The notes under the pieces were generated by a model. The model had not been told where the DNA came from. It did not search any database and was given only the letters and a program-made list of their open reading frames with translations. 64,000 bases of DNA from Algoriphagus limi (GTDB taxonomy: Bacteria > Bacteroidota > Bacteroidia > Cytophagales > Cyclobacteriaceae), in contig NZ_JANWGH010000002.1 in the NCBI RefSeq assembly GCF_024919275.1, positions 62,001 to 126,000 on the forward strand, read 5' to 3'. The number at the start of each line of letters is the position of its first letter. Positions within the stretch are counted from its first letter, which is position 1. Below are positions 1-9,988 of the stretch, one piece after another. The position numbers and the translations under genes are program-made.

Positions 1-642
1 ATTGATTTGCACACCTTTAGCATTTGCAAATAATGAAGGAACTTGCTCAGCTCCGTTTACATTCAGGTGTACTTTTCCGCTAGTTAATTTGGTCAAGGCG
101 TCCAAACCAGCTTGGAAATATTGCTCTTCTCCCTGAAGAACAAATCCCATATCTGGAGCGAGCGGATTGGAATCAAAGGCAGAAATGAAAATTGCCTTCG
201 GCTCGTCCGCAGGATTCGCCACTACCCCATAGGGCCGTTGGATGATATGAGGCCAAACTCCCCCTGCAGCCAACTTTTCAACCAAAGTAGATCGGTCAGT
301 TGATTTCAGGTCGATTTTACCAAGATTCTCATAACTGATTTCTTTGTCAGCTAGAATCTTGATCTCAAGAAGTTTGCGCTTTTCTCCACGTTTGATTTCG
401 ATGATTTCGCCGGATACTGGAGACAGGTATTGCACCTGGTCCATGGCTTTATCGAATAGGATGGGTGTACCTGCTTTGACAGTGTCCCCTTCATTGACAA
501 GAACTTTGGGTCGTTGCATACCCACAAAGTCTGTCGGCTTAATGGCAAAGGTTTGAGCCGGCTCAAAGTCAACCATTTCTTTGGCTGCTTTTCCTGCCAG
601 GTTGATGTCAAAGCCTTTCCTAAGCTTCACGTTTTTTGACAT
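1..642 (-). CDS. nqrA: Na+-translocating NADH:quinone reductase subunit A, N-terminal part (cut by window edge)
   Basis: The first 214 codons are present and the frame runs off the left edge; the family is usually about 450 residues. The N-terminus opens with MSKNVKLRKGFDI and continues through an FDKAMDQVQYLSPVSGEI-type stretch (about residues 63-80), as in NqrA, the cytoplasmic subunit of the Na+-NQR complex. That complex oxidises NADH, reduces quinone and exports Na+. The ATG at 642 is the natural start and lies about 40 nt downstream of a TAGATTTG -7 element. The other nqr genes would follow to the left, outside the window. A sodium pump fits a marine or saline life style, which is an inference. 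Confidence 0.9.
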   Translation of the reverse strand, partial: MSKNVKLRKGFDINLAGKAAKEMVDFEPAQTFAIKPTDFVGMQRPKVLVNEGDTVKAGTPILFDKAMDQVQYLSPVSGEIIEIKRGEKRKLLEIKILADKEISYENLGKIDLKSTDRSTLVEKLAAGGVWPHIIQRPYGVVANPADEPKAIFISAFDSNPLAPDMGFVLQGEEQYFQAGLDALTKLTSGKVHLNVNGAEQVPSLFANAKGVQIN

Positions 643-678
643 ATCTATTTCGTAACTATGGGCTTTTGAAAAACGCCC

Positions 679-686
679 CAAATCTA
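679..686 (-). promoter_or_regulatory. Putative -7 promoter element of nqrA
   Basis: The minus strand reads TAGATTTG, an exact match to the Bacteroidota TAnnTTTG -7 consensus, 37 nt upstream of the nqrA ATG. No convincing TTTG -33 box is seen at the expected distance, so this rests on the -7 motif and position. Confidence 0.4.
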
Positions 687-776
687 ATAAATAACCTTTT
701 TATTTTGAGGCGATTTGAATTTTAATCTTTCAACTTTCTCGTAAGCGGTAGGATTTTAACCTGAACCCCCTCAATT

Positions 777-1673
777 TCAGGCAGGAAGCGTATTTGCTTC
801 CATGGACTCTAGGTGATTTTTGACATCCTCCATCAACCACATTGGCGTGGAAGTCGCTCCGCAAATCCCCACTTTGTCTGATGGATAGAACCACTCAGGT
901 TGTATCTCTGTTTGATTTTCAACAAAAAAACTTCTGGGATTCTCTTCCAAACACACTTGATAAAGGGCTTTTCCATTGGAACTTTTCTTTCCGGAAACGA
1001 AAATGATTACGTCATTTTCTTTGGCAAATTGCCGAAGTTGAGGCTCTCGATTAGAAACCTGACGACAAATGGAATCATTTGCATTGAAATCCACTTCAGT
1101 CAATTCCCCCTTGGATGCTTTGATGCGATCCTGGATTTTTTGGGATAATTCATAGAAGCCTTTAGTGCTCTTGGTTGTTTGGCTGAAGAGGGTTACTGGA
1201 CGATTGAAATCAATTTTTTCCAAATCAGAATCCTCCATCACCACAATAGCTTTCTCCATGGTCTGACCAGTCAATCCTATGACTTCTGCATGGCCTTTTT
1301 TGCCATAAATAACCACCTGACCATTTTCCCGCTCCATTTTATCAAAAGCAGTTTTTACACGATGCTGTAGTTTCAGCACTACAGGACAGGAAGCATCAAT
1401 CAGCTCGATATTATTTTCGATGGCAGTTCTGTAGGTTTCAGGCGGTTCGCCGTGAGCCCTGATCAAAACCTTGCAATCACTCAATTCAGAAAGTTTATCC
1501 CGGTCAATGACCACAAGACCTTTGTCAGCCAGCCGCTTGACCTCCATATCATTGTGCACGATATCGCCCAGGCAATAGAGTTTGTCTGATTGCTCCATTT
1601 CATCCTCTGCCATTTTGATGGCAAATTCAACTCCGAAGCAATAGCCTGAATTTTTATCGATGGTTACTTGCAT
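777..1673 (-). CDS. ispH: 4-hydroxy-3-methylbut-2-enyl diphosphate reductase
   Basis: This 298-residue LytB/IspH protein carries out the last step of the MEP isoprenoid pathway, reducing HMBPP to IPP and DMAPP with a [4Fe-4S] cluster. The three cluster cysteines are visible at C12 (YCFGV), C96 (ASCPVV) and C203 (SICRQ). Substrate-site histidines are at H40 (DIVHN), H74 (AHGEPP) and H128 (KGHAE). The C-terminal loop reads GATSTP, close to the usual GASTP. The 5' end overlaps the 3' end of cmk by 20 nt, so the two are cotranscribed and probably translationally coupled. The cmk-ispH order is common in Bacteroidota. Length is normal. Confidence 0.95.
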   Translation of the reverse strand: MQVTIDKNSGYCFGVEFAIKMAEDEMEQSDKLYCLGDIVHNDMEVKRLADKGLVVIDRDKLSELSDCKVLIRAHGEPPETYRTAIENNIELIDASCPVVLKLQHRVKTAFDKMERENGQVVIYGKKGHAEVIGLTGQTMEKAIVVMEDSDLEKIDFNRPVTLFSQTTKSTKGFYELSQKIQDRIKASKGELTEVDFNANDSICRQVSNREPQLRQFAKENDVIIFVSGKKSSNGKALYQVCLEENPRSFFVENQTEIQPEWFYPSDKVGICGATSTPMWLMEDVKNHLESMEANTLPA

Positions 1674-2361
1674 AATTCTCTATTTGATTAATTCGCTGCT
1701 TTGCAAGGTCCACGATTTGTGCAACTTGCTCCGCAAAATTCAAATTACTGGTGTCTACTTCGACAGCATCCTCCACTTTCAAAAGAGGGCTTTCTTTTCG
1801 ACTACTGTCTATCCGGTCTCTTTCACCCAAATTGGCCTTAATATCTTCGAGGTCTACAATTTCGCCACGCTCGATGAGTTCCTTTTGCCTTCTGAAAGCC
1901 CGGGTATCAAGATCAGCAGTCATGAAAACCTTCAGCTCAGCATCCGGGAATACGACAGAACCGATATCTCGACCGTCCATGACGACACCTTTTTCTTTCC
2001 CTAAACGTTGCTGCTGGGCCACGAGTTCTTCCCGAATTTCCTTGACTTTAGCGAAATCACTTACTCGTTCGGATACACGCATACTTCGAATTTCTTGCTC
2101 TACATTCAGTCCATTCAAGTAGGTATCTTGTTGACCGGTATCAGGGTTCAGTTGAAAACTGATCTCCAAATCCTTCAGGCCCTTTTGAATATCCTTGGGA
2201 TTGGTAGCAGTGAGATAATTATTTAAAAAATGCAGCGTGGCTGCCCGATACATGGCCCCTGAATCGATATAGGTGTACCCTAATTCTTTGGCTACTGCTT
2301 TTGCAGTCGAGCTTTTTCCACAACCAGAATATCCGTCAATTGCAATGACTATTTTTCCCAT
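1654..2361 (-). CDS. cmk: Cytidylate kinase
   Basis: This 235-residue P-loop kinase phosphorylates CMP and dCMP in the cytoplasm. The Walker [10 protein letters not shown] is at residues 10-18, the NMP-binding DSGAMYRA at about 33-40, and [13 protein letters not shown] at about 129-141 is typical of Cmk. The ATG at 2361 is the first gene start downstream of a TATATTTG -7 element at 2399-2406. The gene overlaps ispH by 20 nt and is divergent from the adenine deaminase gene. Family and function are clear. Confidence 0.94.
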   Translation of the reverse strand: MGKIVIAIDGYSGCGKSSTAKAVAKELGYTYIDSGAMYRAATLHFLNNYLTATNPKDIQKGLKDLEISFQLNPDTGQQDTYLNGLNVEQEIRSMRVSERVSDFAKVKEIREELVAQQQRLGKEKGVVMDGRDIGSVVFPDAELKVFMTADLDTRAFRRQKELIERGEIVDLEDIKANLGERDRIDSSRKESPLLKVEDAVEVDTSNLNFAEQVAQIVDLAKQRINQIENYASNHR

Positions 2362-2398
2362 CCAAAAAGTGCGCTTGCCTCCTTTTATTTTTCTGGGG

Positions 2399-2406
2399 CA
2401 AATATA
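2399..2406 (-). promoter_or_regulatory. Putative -7 promoter element of cmk-ispH
   Basis: The minus strand reads TATATTTG, an exact TAnnTTTG match, 37 nt upstream of the cmk ATG in the divergent spacer with the adenine deaminase gene. The -33 box is not clear. Confidence 0.4.
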
Positions 2407-2480
2407 GTAGTTTTAAAGCAAATGAATTGGAGAGAGTCGGGAATTCCGCCTTTATTTCTCCTCCTTTTAAACTGATTTTC

Positions 2481-4103
2481 ATGCACATTCAAGGTCAATT
2501 AGTAGATATCCCTAACCAGAAAATTTATCCGGTTTCTATTACTGTTGAAAAGGGAAAAATTTCAGCTATTAAAGAAATCAACCCCATTCCAGATCTTCCT
2601 TTTTTACTTCCTGGATTTATTGATGCCCATGTGCATGTAGAATCATCCATGCTCGTTCCTTCGGAATTTGCAAGACTCGCAGTGGTCCATGGAACTGTAG
2701 CTACCGTATCGGATCCTCATGAAATTGCCAATGTCTGTGGGATTGAAGGAGTGGATTATATGATTGAAAATGGAAAGCAAGTCCCATTCAAATTTTATTT
2801 TGGAGCCCCTTCCTGCGTACCCGCTACACCTTTTGAAACAGCCGGTGGAGAAATCGACGCCTCTCATATCGAAGACCTGATGAGCAGACCAGAAATTGTC
2901 TATTTGGCTGAGATGATGAACTGGCCCGGTACAGTAAATCGGGATCCGTTGGTCATGGAAAAAATCCAAATCGCCCAGAAATATGGTAAACCAATAGACG
3001 GGCATGCGCCCGGACTAATAGGCGAATTGGCAGAGAAATATGTTAGTGCGGGCCCAAGTACAGACCACGAGTGCTTTACCTATGCCGAAGCTTTGGGGAA
3101 AATCAAACTCGGGATGAAAATCGCCATTCGGGAAGGTTCGGCGGCCAAAAACTTCGAAGCCTTAATCGATCTGATCGATGAATACCCTGAGATGATCATG
3201 TTTTGCTCAGATGATAAGCATCCCGACAATCTAGCTTTGGGGCATATCAATGAATTGGCAACTAGAGCAATTGCAAAGGGAAAGGATTTGTTTCAAGTGC
3301 TACAGGCAGCCTGCCTCAATCCGATCCATCATTATTCTTTAGAGGTGGGACAATTACGAATGGGTGATCCCGCAGATTTTATTTTAGTCAAAGACCTGAA
3401 AGATTTTCAAGTACAGGCTACCTATATAAATGGTGAAAAAGTTGCTGAAAACGGAAAGACGCTAATTGATCGTGTTGATAACCTAGTGATTAACAATTTT
3501 ACTAGTAGCTTAAAAAAGCCCGAGGATTTTAAAATCGAGGCTAAAGGCTCACAAGTCCGAGTGATTGAAGCGCTCGACGGACAGTTGATTACTCCAGAAA
3601 TTCAAGGAGATATTTTAAAAAAAAATGGTTTTGCAGAATCCAATCCTGAAAAAGATATCCTAAAAATCACGGTGGTCAATCGCTATCAAGATGCACCTCC
3701 GGCAGTAGCTTTTATCAAAAACTTTGGATTAAAAAACGGAGCCATTGCTTCTTCAGTAGGCCACGATTCTCATAATATCATCGCTGTGGGAGTGGATAAC
3801 GAAACCATTTGTCGAGCAGTGAATCTCTTGATCAAAGCAAATGGTGGGATTTCGGCAGTTTCGGGAGAAAAGGAGGAAGTACTTCCTTTGCCTGTTGGAG
3901 GTATTATGTCAGCAGAGAATGGCTATCAGGTCGCAGCAGAATACACCCGGATCGACCGAATGGCCAAGGAAATGGGCTCTACCCTAAACTCTCCCTTTAT
4001 GACCCTAAGCTTTATGGCCTTACTGGTAATTCCAGATTTGAAGTTGAGTGATAAGGGATTGTTTGATGGGAAAAAATTTGAATTTACAGAGGTATTTCAA
4101 TAA
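2481..4103 (+). CDS. ade: Adenine deaminase
   Basis: This metal-dependent amidohydrolase converts adenine to hypoxanthine plus ammonia in purine salvage. The open frame extends to 2427, but the ATG at 2481 gives the usual start ([10 protein letters not shown]) and a 540-residue protein of normal size. Visible motifs are the metal-binding DAHVHVESS near residue 53, SDPHEIANV, the CSDDKHPDN segment and the C-terminal [16 protein letters not shown] block typical of Ade. The product hypoxanthine would be the substrate of the hpt gene encoded at 14.4-14.9 kb, which is a functional link and not an operon. The gene ends in a bidirectional terminator shared with prfC. Confidence 0.93.
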   Translation: MHIQGQLVDIPNQKIYPVSITVEKGKISAIKEINPIPDLPFLLPGFIDAHVHVESSMLVPSEFARLAVVHGTVATVSDPHEIANVCGIEGVDYMIENGKQVPFKFYFGAPSCVPATPFETAGGEIDASHIEDLMSRPEIVYLAEMMNWPGTVNRDPLVMEKIQIAQKYGKPIDGHAPGLIGELAEKYVSAGPSTDHECFTYAEALGKIKLGMKIAIREGSAAKNFEALIDLIDEYPEMIMFCSDDKHPDNLALGHINELATRAIAKGKDLFQVLQAACLNPIHHYSLEVGQLRMGDPADFILVKDLKDFQVQATYINGEKVAENGKTLIDRVDNLVINNFTSSLKKPEDFKIEAKGSQVRVIEALDGQLITPEIQGDILKKNGFAESNPEKDILKITVVNRYQDAPPAVAFIKNFGLKNGAIASSVGHDSHNIIAVGVDNETICRAVNLLIKANGGISAVSGEKEEVLPLPVGGIMSAENGYQVAAEYTRIDRMAKEMGSTLNSPFMTLSFMALLVIPDLKLSDKGLFDGKKFEFTEVFQ

Positions 4104-4105
4104 AA

Positions 4106-4136
4106 ACCCTCCAAGGGATTGAAACCCTTGGAGGGT
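4106..4136. terminator. Bidirectional hairpin between ade and prfC
   Basis: A 12-bp perfect stem (ACCCTCCAAGGG / CCCTTGGAGGGT) with a 7-nt loop sits between the converging stops of ade and prfC. T-runs are short on both sides. Confidence 0.8.
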
Positions 4137-4141
4137 GAATA

Positions 4142-5722
4142 TCAAAACTCCGAAGTGAAGTGGAACTCGATCTCAGGATAATTGTCCTGAACCATTTGTA
4201 ACCAAGCTTTGGACTCGGCCATAAAAACCAGTTTGCCGTCTTTGTCATAGGCAATGTGTCGATTTTTTGACCGGACGAATTCATCCAATTGCTTTTTGTC
4301 CTTGCTGCTGATCCAGCAGGCTTTGTATAGATTCATCGGGTGGAATTCTACCGTTGCATTGTATTCATTTTTCAATCGGAATTGGATTACTTCAAACTGA
4401 AGCTGACCAACTGTACCAACCACTTTTCGTGAACCCATATCAAAAGTGAATAGCTGGGCCACCCCTTCTTCCATGAGCTGTTTCAGACCTTTCTCCAATT
4501 GTTTGGTCTTCATTGCATCTTTATTGACAACCTCTCGGAAGATCTCTGGTGAGAAACTCGGGATTCCAGTAAAGACCATATTCTCTCCGTCTGTCAGCGT
4601 ATCACCAATTTTCAGGTTGCCAGTATCATACAAACCAATAATATCTCCGGGGAAAGCTTCATCAATAATTTCTTTATCCTGAGCCATAAACTGCGTCACA
4701 TTTGAAAAGCGAAGTGGCTTAGGTCCTCCCACATGATTGTAGGGTTTATTTCGCTCAAATTTCCCAGAACAAATACGTAAAAAGGCAATGCGGTTTCGAT
4801 GGTTCGGATCCATATTCGCATGAATCTTAAATACAAAACCAGAAAACTTGGACTCATCAGGTTTTACTTCCCGTACATCCGTCATTCGGCTTTTAGGAGG
4901 TGGAGCGATTTGAATGAACGTATCCAGCATCTCGTTTACCCCAAAGTTATTTACTGCAGAACCGAAAAAGACCGGAGCAACTTTCCCATCCAAGTATTCC
5001 GCAACATCAAATTCAGGATATACTCCTTCGATCAATTCCACATCCTCACGCAGTTGGTCAGCAGGACTTTGTCCGATCAATTGATCCAATTCGGAATCTT
5101 CCAGATTTTCAAAAATCTTTCTATCATCACTCAACTTTCGCTGAGATGGGGTAAATAGATTGAGTTTTTGATCATACAAATTATAGACCCCTTTAAAGCT
5201 TTTTCCCATTCCGATAGGCCAAGAGAGTGGTCTCAATTGAATATTGAGTTTTTCCTCCACCTCATCAAGCAAATCGTAAGGGTCTCGTCCTTCTCGGTCC
5301 AGCTTATTGATAAAACAGATCACCGGTGTATTTCGCATCCGGCAGACCTCCATGAGTTTTTCGGTCTGAATCTCTACCCCTTTCACGCAGTCGATGACCA
5401 TGATTACCGAATCCACCGCAGTCAAAGTTCTGTAAGTATCCTCCGCAAAATCCTGGTGACCCGGAGTATCCAAAAGGTTGATCTTAATGCCCCTGTATTC
5501 AAACCCCATGACCGAAGTCGCCACAGAGATACCCCGTTGCTTTTCGATTTCCATCCAGTCGGACTTCGTAGCGGTATCGATTTTATTCGATTTTACCGCA
5601 CCTGCAGTCTGAATAGCCCCTCCGAAAAGAAGCAATTTCTCAGTCAAGGTAGTTTTACCCGCATCCGGGTGGGCAATGATAGCAAAGGTTCGGCGTTTTT
5701 TGATTTCCTCAGTCAAACTCAT
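4142..5722 (-). CDS. prfC: Peptide chain release factor 3
   Basis: This 526-residue translational GTPase recycles RF1/RF2 from the ribosome after termination. The G1 loop AHPDAGKTT is at residues 17-25, DTPGH (G3) at 85-89 and NKLD (G4) at 139-142. The [12 protein letters not shown] segment after G1 and the C-terminal half match RF3, not EF-G or TypA. Length is normal. The gene stands alone, convergent with ade and about 170 nt from the histidine kinase gene. Confidence 0.94.
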   Translation of the reverse strand: MSLTEEIKKRRTFAIIAHPDAGKTTLTEKLLLFGGAIQTAGAVKSNKIDTATKSDWMEIEKQRGISVATSVMGFEYRGIKINLLDTPGHQDFAEDTYRTLTAVDSVIMVIDCVKGVEIQTEKLMEVCRMRNTPVICFINKLDREGRDPYDLLDEVEEKLNIQLRPLSWPIGMGKSFKGVYNLYDQKLNLFTPSQRKLSDDRKIFENLEDSELDQLIGQSPADQLREDVELIEGVYPEFDVAEYLDGKVAPVFFGSAVNNFGVNEMLDTFIQIAPPPKSRMTDVREVKPDESKFSGFVFKIHANMDPNHRNRIAFLRICSGKFERNKPYNHVGGPKPLRFSNVTQFMAQDKEIIDEAFPGDIIGLYDTGNLKIGDTLTDGENMVFTGIPSFSPEIFREVVNKDAMKTKQLEKGLKQLMEEGVAQLFTFDMGSRKVVGTVGQLQFEVIQFRLKNEYNATVEFHPMNLYKACWISSKDKKQLDEFVRSKNRHIAYDKDGKLVFMAESKAWLQMVQDNYPEIEFHFTSEF

Positions 5723-5895
5723 GGGTAGTAAAATTCAGGGGGCAAAGGTAAGGAAAATGGATTTACGATTTTTGAAATACGATTTACGATATCAACACCA
5801 TACCTCATTGTTACTTCCGAAGGTTCGGACTTAGGGAAAAAGCTTAGAATTCCATATTAACCTCGTAAAATCGCCAATCTGAATCTGTAAATCCC

Positions 5896-7131
5896 TTAGT
5901 ATTCCAAAATTCCTTCTGTCACAAATTGCTCAGCGCCTTCTACAGTGCTATGCAGGATAATTCTAAAAGTCGTTCCTACCCCAGGCTCAGATGACTTGAC
6001 AAAAATCCTTCCGCCATGATAGCCCTCAATGATACGTTTTGCTAAGGTTAAGCCTAGACCCCATCCTCGCTGACGAGTTGAAAAACCTGGATTAAAGACC
6101 TTTTTGAAATTTCGCTTTTCAATTCCTTTTCCAGTATCCGTGATATCAACGATTACGAACTTGTCACTGTCTTGAATGATATCGATGGTAATCGTCCCCT
6201 TCCCTTTCATGGCATCCACGGCATTTTTGCATATGTTTTCCACCACCCATTCAAAAAGTGGTTTATTCATCATCGCATCCAAATCCTGTGAATCCGCATT
6301 GATATGAAGTTCTACTTTGGTGGAAATGCGGGGACGAAGGTAATTAATCGTTTCTTCGATTGCCTGATAGAGATTTTCGGACTGAATGACCGGCTTGCTT
6401 CCAATACTACTGAATCGCTCTGTCACCATCCGCAACTTCACCACATCTTTATCCATTTCCTGGATAATCTCTTTATTTTCTTCCCAAACGGGAGAATTTC
6501 GCAAGTAATCAATCCAAGCCATCAGCGAGGCTATCGGCGTTCCTAATTGATGGGCTGTTTCTTTTGTCAAACCAGCCCAAACTCGATTTTGCTCCGCGAT
6601 TTTACTTTGGTTAAAAAGCGCATAGGCCAATACTCCAAAAATCATGATTACCGCCAATTGCACATAAGGGTAATACCGAAGATTGGTCAGCAGCTCTGAA
6701 TTCCTATAATAAATCTGTATATCCGCCTCCTCGAGCAAAATCGGTTCATATTCTGACTTCATCTCATCCAGCTCCTCATTCAGCGTTTTAGTCGAGTCTT
6801 GAGCAGTAGCATTTTTCCGAAACTGTATATTTCGAAACTCCAGAGGAATACCTTCTGCATCCACCATAATGATGGGAATGGAGTAATTTTGCTGAATGAT
6901 TTCCTGATTGATGAAGGATAAGTTATCTGCATTGCTGGCAGCATATTCCAAGGCGCTGGATAGAAGTTCAATTTGACGGCGCTCTCTTGATTTAAGTTCC
7001 TCCACCAACTGATTGGTATACCAAATTGACCCTGCTCCAATGAGCACAGAAAGCAATACCACCAGCCATTTTACTTGGCGTCGGTTTTGGTAGAAATCAA
7101 TGGAAGTCAAATCCTGAAAGCGATTTTTCAT
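5896..7131 (-). CDS. Membrane sensor histidine kinase (orphan)
   Basis: This 411-residue protein has a first membrane helix at about residues 21-39, a periplasmic sensing segment of about 110 residues and a second helix at about 153-173. A HisKA domain with phospho-acceptor H194 (ETAHQLGTPI) follows, then a C-terminal HATPase domain with NICKNAVDAM (N box), DTGKGIE (G1) and GWGLGLTLAKRI (G2). The AHQLGTPIASLMAW variant of the H box is common in Bacteroidota. No response regulator gene is adjacent, so its partner and signal are unknown. Downstream dps is divergent. Confidence 0.85.
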   Translation of the reverse strand: MKNRFQDLTSIDFYQNRRQVKWLVVLLSVLIGAGSIWYTNQLVEELKSRERRQIELLSSALEYAASNADNLSFINQEIIQQNYSIPIIMVDAEGIPLEFRNIQFRKNATAQDSTKTLNEELDEMKSEYEPILLEEADIQIYYRNSELLTNLRYYPYVQLAVIMIFGVLAYALFNQSKIAEQNRVWAGLTKETAHQLGTPIASLMAWIDYLRNSPVWEENKEIIQEMDKDVVKLRMVTERFSSIGSKPVIQSENLYQAIEETINYLRPRISTKVELHINADSQDLDAMMNKPLFEWVVENICKNAVDAMKGKGTITIDIIQDSDKFVIVDITDTGKGIEKRNFKKVFNPGFSTRQRGWGLGLTLAKRIIEGYHGGRIFVKSSEPGVGTTFRIILHSTVEGAEQFVTEGILEY

Positions 7132-7278
7132 GAAGAATTTTTCAGTTGCCTATCCCTATTTTAACTCCTCAAAACGATAGATAGTATCTGATAGGGATTG
7201 ATATTTTCAGTTGGCTTCTGAGGGTATTTTTTAGTAAATTTATACTATTAATTGAAACACAAAAACGAGAAGAAAATC

Positions 7279-7749
7279 ATGAAAACGAACGATATCGGAT
7301 TAGAAGTAAAAGACACCATTGTATTGGTAGAAAAGCTCAATAAGCTTTTGGCAAATTATCAAGTCTATTACCAAAACCTACGAAACTTCCATTGGAATGT
7401 CAGTGGACCAAATTTCTTTGAATTGCATGCGAAATTTGAGGAATTGTATTCCACAGCCAATGAAAGCGTAGATGAGGTAGCAGAACGGATCTTGACCCTT
7501 GGGGGAAGACCTTTCTCTTCTTATGGAGAATACATCGAAAATTCTTCCATTCATGAAGCCAAAGAAGTGCATGATTCCAAAGAGATGGTTTCCATCACTC
7601 GGGATAACATCAACACGCTTTTGGATTTGGAAAGAGAAGCTTTAGAAACCGCCTCCGAGCAAGGAGATGAGGGTACAGTAACACTAATGAGTGATTATAT
7701 AACCGCTAAGGAAAAGATAGTCTGGATGCTATCAGCTTATTTGAGATAA
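7279..7749 (+). CDS. dps: Dps-family ferritin-like DNA protection protein
   Basis: This 156-residue four-helix-bundle protein would form a dodecamer that oxidises and stores iron and shields DNA during starvation or peroxide stress. The ferroxidase ligands keep Dps spacing: H in NFHWNV, H twelve residues later in ELHAK, E four further on, then D and E in VDEVAERI. The ATG at 7279 (MKTNDIGLE) is chosen over an upstream TTG at 7252. The gene stands alone and ends in a strong hairpin terminator. It is divergent from the histidine kinase gene. Confidence 0.9.
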   Translation: MKTNDIGLEVKDTIVLVEKLNKLLANYQVYYQNLRNFHWNVSGPNFFELHAKFEELYSTANESVDEVAERILTLGGRPFSSYGEYIENSSIHEAKEVHDSKEMVSITRDNINTLLDLEREALETASEQGDEGTVTLMSDYITAKEKIVWMLSAYLR

Positions 7750-7789
7750 AAAATGAAGCCGGGTCATGTTGATCCGGCTTCATTTTTTT
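7748..7789. terminator. Bidirectional terminator between dps and the ABC permease gene
   Basis: The stem AATGAAGCCGG / CCGGCTTCATT with an 11-nt loop is flanked by A-runs and T-runs on both sides, so it can end transcripts from either direction. Confidence 0.88.
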
Positions 7790-9095
7790 AGTAGCTACTT
7801 TTTATCCATCGCCAAAGCGTTTTATAACTCGGCTTGGTTCCATGCATCAGGATTCCTATTCGATAGATTTTTGCCGCCAGCCAAGTCGTACCCAAGAATC
7901 CTAAAATCAACAATCCCATTGATAGTCCCAATTCCCAAAAAGGAACTCCATAACTGATTCTTCCCATCATGGCAATGGGCGAAGTAAACGGAATAATGGA
8001 TAGCCAGAAAGACGTGGTGCTATTTGGGTCTTGTAGGACAAAGACAAATAATCCCATATAAGCTACAATCAAAGGAATAGTCACCGGAAGCATAAATTGC
8101 TGCGCATCGGATGGAGCCTCCACAGCCGAACCAATTCCTGCGAATAATGCACCATACAATAGGTAACCTCCCAAAAAGTAAAAAACAAAAGAAGCCACCA
8201 ATGTCACAAAATCAATTCCGTTGATCACAGCCAAAATCTCACCCATTTCAGTATCAGGAACAGCTTGAGTCATTTCTCCCTGGGCTAATTCCATAGCCTG
8301 CTGCTGGGGCATCTGCATTCCCAAAATCCCCGTCACCAAAGTCGTCAAGGTACCAATCAACACGATCCAAATAAGAAGTTGGGTGAGACCAACTGCTGCA
8401 ATTCCTACGATTTTCCCCATCATTAATTGAAATGGACGCAAGGAAGAAACCAAAATCTCTACAATACGGCTGGATTTTTCTTCGATTACACCTTGCATGA
8501 TTTGATTGCCATAAATGAAGATGAACATATAGATCAGAATCCCGGCAATAAACCCAATGGCATAATTGACAGTCGCATCAGAAACCCGCTCTCCACCACC
8601 TTCATCCAAAGTGATTGCTTTTACATCTACAGAGGTTCGGATTTGAGATAAGATTTCTGGATCAATCCCCGATTCGAAAAGTCGTTGGTCTTCGATTTTC
8701 TTTTTGAGACTGCTTCTTAAATAGGAGATTAGATTCATGTTGGGATTTTCCTCCCCATAGTAAGTTATCCCTTCCGGTTTTTCCAGATTGATTTTCGGGA
8801 TATACAAAAAGCCGTATCTATCCCCATTTTTCACCAGGTCCTTTGCCTCATCCACACTCCGGCTTGAAAAGGAAAAAGCATATTGTTCTGAGCTTTCGAG
8901 AAAAAACAGGTCATTTTCATCCACCACCTCAATAATCCGGAGCGCTTGATTCTCCTTTTCCTCTACGGCAATCCAAATGAAAATTGCCATGATAGCCGGG
9001 AAAATCAAAGGGGTTAAGAGTGTCGCAAGTAAAAAGGATTTTTTCTTGACCCGGGAAAGATATTCCCGCTGTATGACTAGCCAAATCTTATTCAT
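7788..9095 (-). CDS. ABC-2 type transporter permease (NatB-like)
   Basis: This 435-residue membrane protein has one N-terminal helix (about residues 20-43), a large extracytoplasmic domain to about residue 175, and about six hydrophobic segments in the C-terminal half, the layout of NatB/YhaP-type ABC-2 permeases. It begins MNKIWLVIQREYLSRVKKKSF, typical of the family. The 5' end overlaps the ATPase gene by 8 nt, so the two form one exporter. The family includes Na+ and drug or peptide exporters; the substrate cannot be read from sequence. Confidence 0.85.
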   Translation of the reverse strand: MNKIWLVIQREYLSRVKKKSFLLATLLTPLIFPAIMAIFIWIAVEEKENQALRIIEVVDENDLFFLESSEQYAFSFSSRSVDEAKDLVKNGDRYGFLYIPKINLEKPEGITYYGEENPNMNLISYLRSSLKKKIEDQRLFESGIDPEILSQIRTSVDVKAITLDEGGGERVSDATVNYAIGFIAGILIYMFIFIYGNQIMQGVIEEKSSRIVEILVSSLRPFQLMMGKIVGIAAVGLTQLLIWIVLIGTLTTLVTGILGMQMPQQQAMELAQGEMTQAVPDTEMGEILAVINGIDFVTLVASFVFYFLGGYLLYGALFAGIGSAVEAPSDAQQFMLPVTIPLIVAYMGLFVFVLQDPNSTTSFWLSIIPFTSPIAMMGRISYGVPFWELGLSMGLLILGFLGTTWLAAKIYRIGILMHGTKPSYKTLWRWIKSSY

Positions 9096-9981
9096 GTTCG
9101 CCTGATTTTACTTGGTGGATAAAAATCTCTTCCATACTTGGGACTTGCTCCTGAAATCTTGACACCTGTCCATAAGTCATTAATTCAGCCAGCAACTCAT
9201 TCGGAGTTTTTCCATCCAATGATTTTGAAAAGTGCCATTGACCTTCCTCTTCTACAGCCTTCCAACTAACCGGCAAAGGAGACTCGACTTTCTCCAAGGA
9301 AACATGAAAGATATCCGGCCGAAAAGAATTCTTAACCTCTCGAATACTGCCATCAAGAATTTTGCGAGACTTATTGATCATGGCCACCTGATCGCAAAGT
9401 AACTCAACTGATTCCATCCGGTGCGTACTCAAAATAACCGTGATCCCTTTTTGCTTAAGTTCCAGAATTTGGTCTTTTATAATTTCTGCATTGACCGGAT
9501 CAAATCCTGAAAAAGGCTCATCCAAAATCAATAAGGCTGGTTCATGGAGAATGGTGGAAATAAACTGGACTTTCTGGGCCATTCCTTTGGAAAGATCTTC
9601 CACCTTTTTCTCCCTCCAGCTTCCCATATCCATTTTTTCCAGCCAATGATTAATTCGCTTTTTGGCTTCTGTCTGACTCAGTCCCTTTAGCCGTGCAAAA
9701 TAAAGCATCTGATCCCAGACCTTCATTTTTTTATAAAGCCCTCTTTCTTCAGGTAAATATCCAATCTTGGAAATATGACTAGGTGAAAGCTTTCTCCCCT
9801 CAATTTGAATCGAACCGGAATCAGCATCGATAATTTGATTAATGATTCGGATCAAGGTTGATTTTCCCGCTCCGTTTGGTCCCAGCAATCCAAAAATCAC
9901 TCCTTTTGGGACAAAAAGATCAACATCCGTCAGAGCCCTATTGGGCCCATAGGACTTATTTAATTTCTCAATTTCTAACAT
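9088..9981 (-). CDS. ABC transporter ATP-binding protein (NatA-like)
   Basis: This 297-residue ATPase powers the overlapping ABC-2 permease. Walker A GPNGAGKST is at residues 34-42, the signature LSKGMAQKVQ at about 130-139, Walker B LLILDEP at about 150-156 and the H-loop histidine at 187 (STHRME). A C-terminal extension of about 80 residues after the H-loop is typical of the NatA/YhaQ group. The upstream exported-protein gene is only 7 nt away on the same strand, so all three may be one transcript. Confidence 0.9.
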   Translation of the reverse strand: MLEIEKLNKSYGPNRALTDVDLFVPKGVIFGLLGPNGAGKSTLIRIINQIIDADSGSIQIEGRKLSPSHISKIGYLPEERGLYKKMKVWDQMLYFARLKGLSQTEAKKRINHWLEKMDMGSWREKKVEDLSKGMAQKVQFISTILHEPALLILDEPFSGFDPVNAEIIKDQILELKQKGITVILSTHRMESVELLCDQVAMINKSRKILDGSIREVKNSFRPDIFHVSLEKVESPLPVSWKAVEEEGQWHFSKSLDGKTPNELLAELMTYGQVSRFQEQVPSMEEIFIHQVKSGEHE

Positions 9982-9988
9982 GTATTTT

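Noticed and set aside
2427-2480. An earlier start for adenine deaminase
   Set aside because: The added 18 residues lie in the divergent promoter spacer and do not resemble the family; [10 protein letters not shown] at 2481 is the usual start.
3809-4051. Open frame inside adenine deaminase in another phase
   Set aside because: It is a shadow of the real coding frame, with low-complexity Ser/Gly composition.
5760-5800. Short direct repeats of GATTTACGAT between prfC and the histidine kinase gene
   Set aside because: Only two short A/T-rich copies are present, with no array structure; they are not a CRISPR and show no clear regulatory arrangement.
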